Source: Candidatus Poribacteria bacterium (GTDB lineage: Bacteria; Poribacteria; WGA-4E; PCPOR2b). From it: 64,000 nt of DNA. Position 1 is the stretch's first letter, and each line of letters begins with the position of its first letter. The notes beneath the pieces are model-generated. The model ran no database searches, had not been told where the DNA came from, and saw only the letters and a program-made list of their open reading frames with translations. The stretch lies in the NCBI GenBank assembly GCA_028819845.1, contig JAPPKS010000003.1, positions 1 to 64,000 of the forward strand, in the 5' to 3' direction. This document shows positions 63,953 to 64,000 of this stretch, piece by piece. The translations under genes and the position numbers were made by a program.

Positions 63953-64000
63953 ATGACACTTTTCACCAAAGAGGAACTAGTCGAAAAACTAAAAGTAATT
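63953..64000 (+). CDS. Start of the next gene, partial
   Basis: ATG 63953, with GGGAGA eight bases upstream, opens a frame of 16 codons that runs off the window: M-T-L-F-T-K-E-E-L-V-E-K-L-K-V-I. By position it could be the restriction endonuclease that pairs with the preceding methyltransferase, but the peptide is too short to say. Confidence 0.5.
   Translation, partial: MTLFTKEELVEKLKVI

Overview
The window is a chromosomal stretch from a bacterium of mid GC content with a gene every kilobase or so. No rRNA, tRNA or CRISPR array is visible. Secreted LamG proteins ending in a conserved TTW-A-x-[IV]-K tail, paired GH95-type glycosidases, many short hairpin repeats and a UGA-decoding selenoprotein suggest a member of Candidatus Poribacteria or a related lineage. 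That placement is an inference from gene style, not from a marker gene. Sigma-70-type promoters close to the TTGACA-17-TATAAT consensus are easy to see (for example before nadD, rimI and the SDR gene), so the housekeeping promoter logic is ordinary.

Layout. 1-7.6 kb: end of an amino-acid ABC ATPase, a decayed IS3 element, an acidic amino-acid symporter with an inserted loop domain, a PerM/AI-2E transporter carrying a six-blade propeller insertion, der, and a quinone reductase. 7.8-16.5 kb: a large GT-C-like membrane enzyme, then on the minus strand tatD, an ABC permease and an ArsC-like selenoprotein whose UGA codon splits the reading frame, then a secreted cyclase, a four-repeat HxH protein and a sterol-desaturase-type hydroxylase. 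16.7-20.5 kb: a type II restriction-modification pair beside a tRNA-guanine-transglycosylase/DUF5591 fusion, which may be a DNA-base modification enzyme. 21.7-27.8 kb: a housekeeping run (rimI, EamA permease, nadD-yacG-yqeK-rsfS-argS, DCC protein).

27.9-42.7 kb is devoted to glycans: a DUF4838 protein, then a long minus-strand block (SDR, two GH95 paralogues, a HypGH6-type hydrolase, a sugar isomerase, an SCP2 protein and a PP2C phosphatase) behind one strong promoter, and two tandem LamG proteins. These could together bind, cut and convert host or algal glycans.

42.8-50.6 kb is a repeat-rich zone in which acs, a TPP-binding subunit, a CPBP protease, a Nudix hydrolase, a HAD phosphatase and a methyltransferase are separated by MITE-like elements and small palindromes, some of which supply the coding ends of the genes.

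51.9-64 kb is a defence island: a trypsin-like peptidase, two paralogous SBD-like/HNH endonucleases separated by an IS3 remnant, dndD-dndC (phosphorothioation) without visible dndB or dndE, a divergent helix-turn-helix protein, katG, and a second DNA methyltransferase followed by the start of another gene. The most notable items are the hidden selenoprotein with a convincing bacterial SECIS, the TGT-DUF5591 fusion beside a MutH-like nuclease, the reduced Dnd locus facing two putative phosphorothioate-reading nucleases, and the propeller-bearing transporter.
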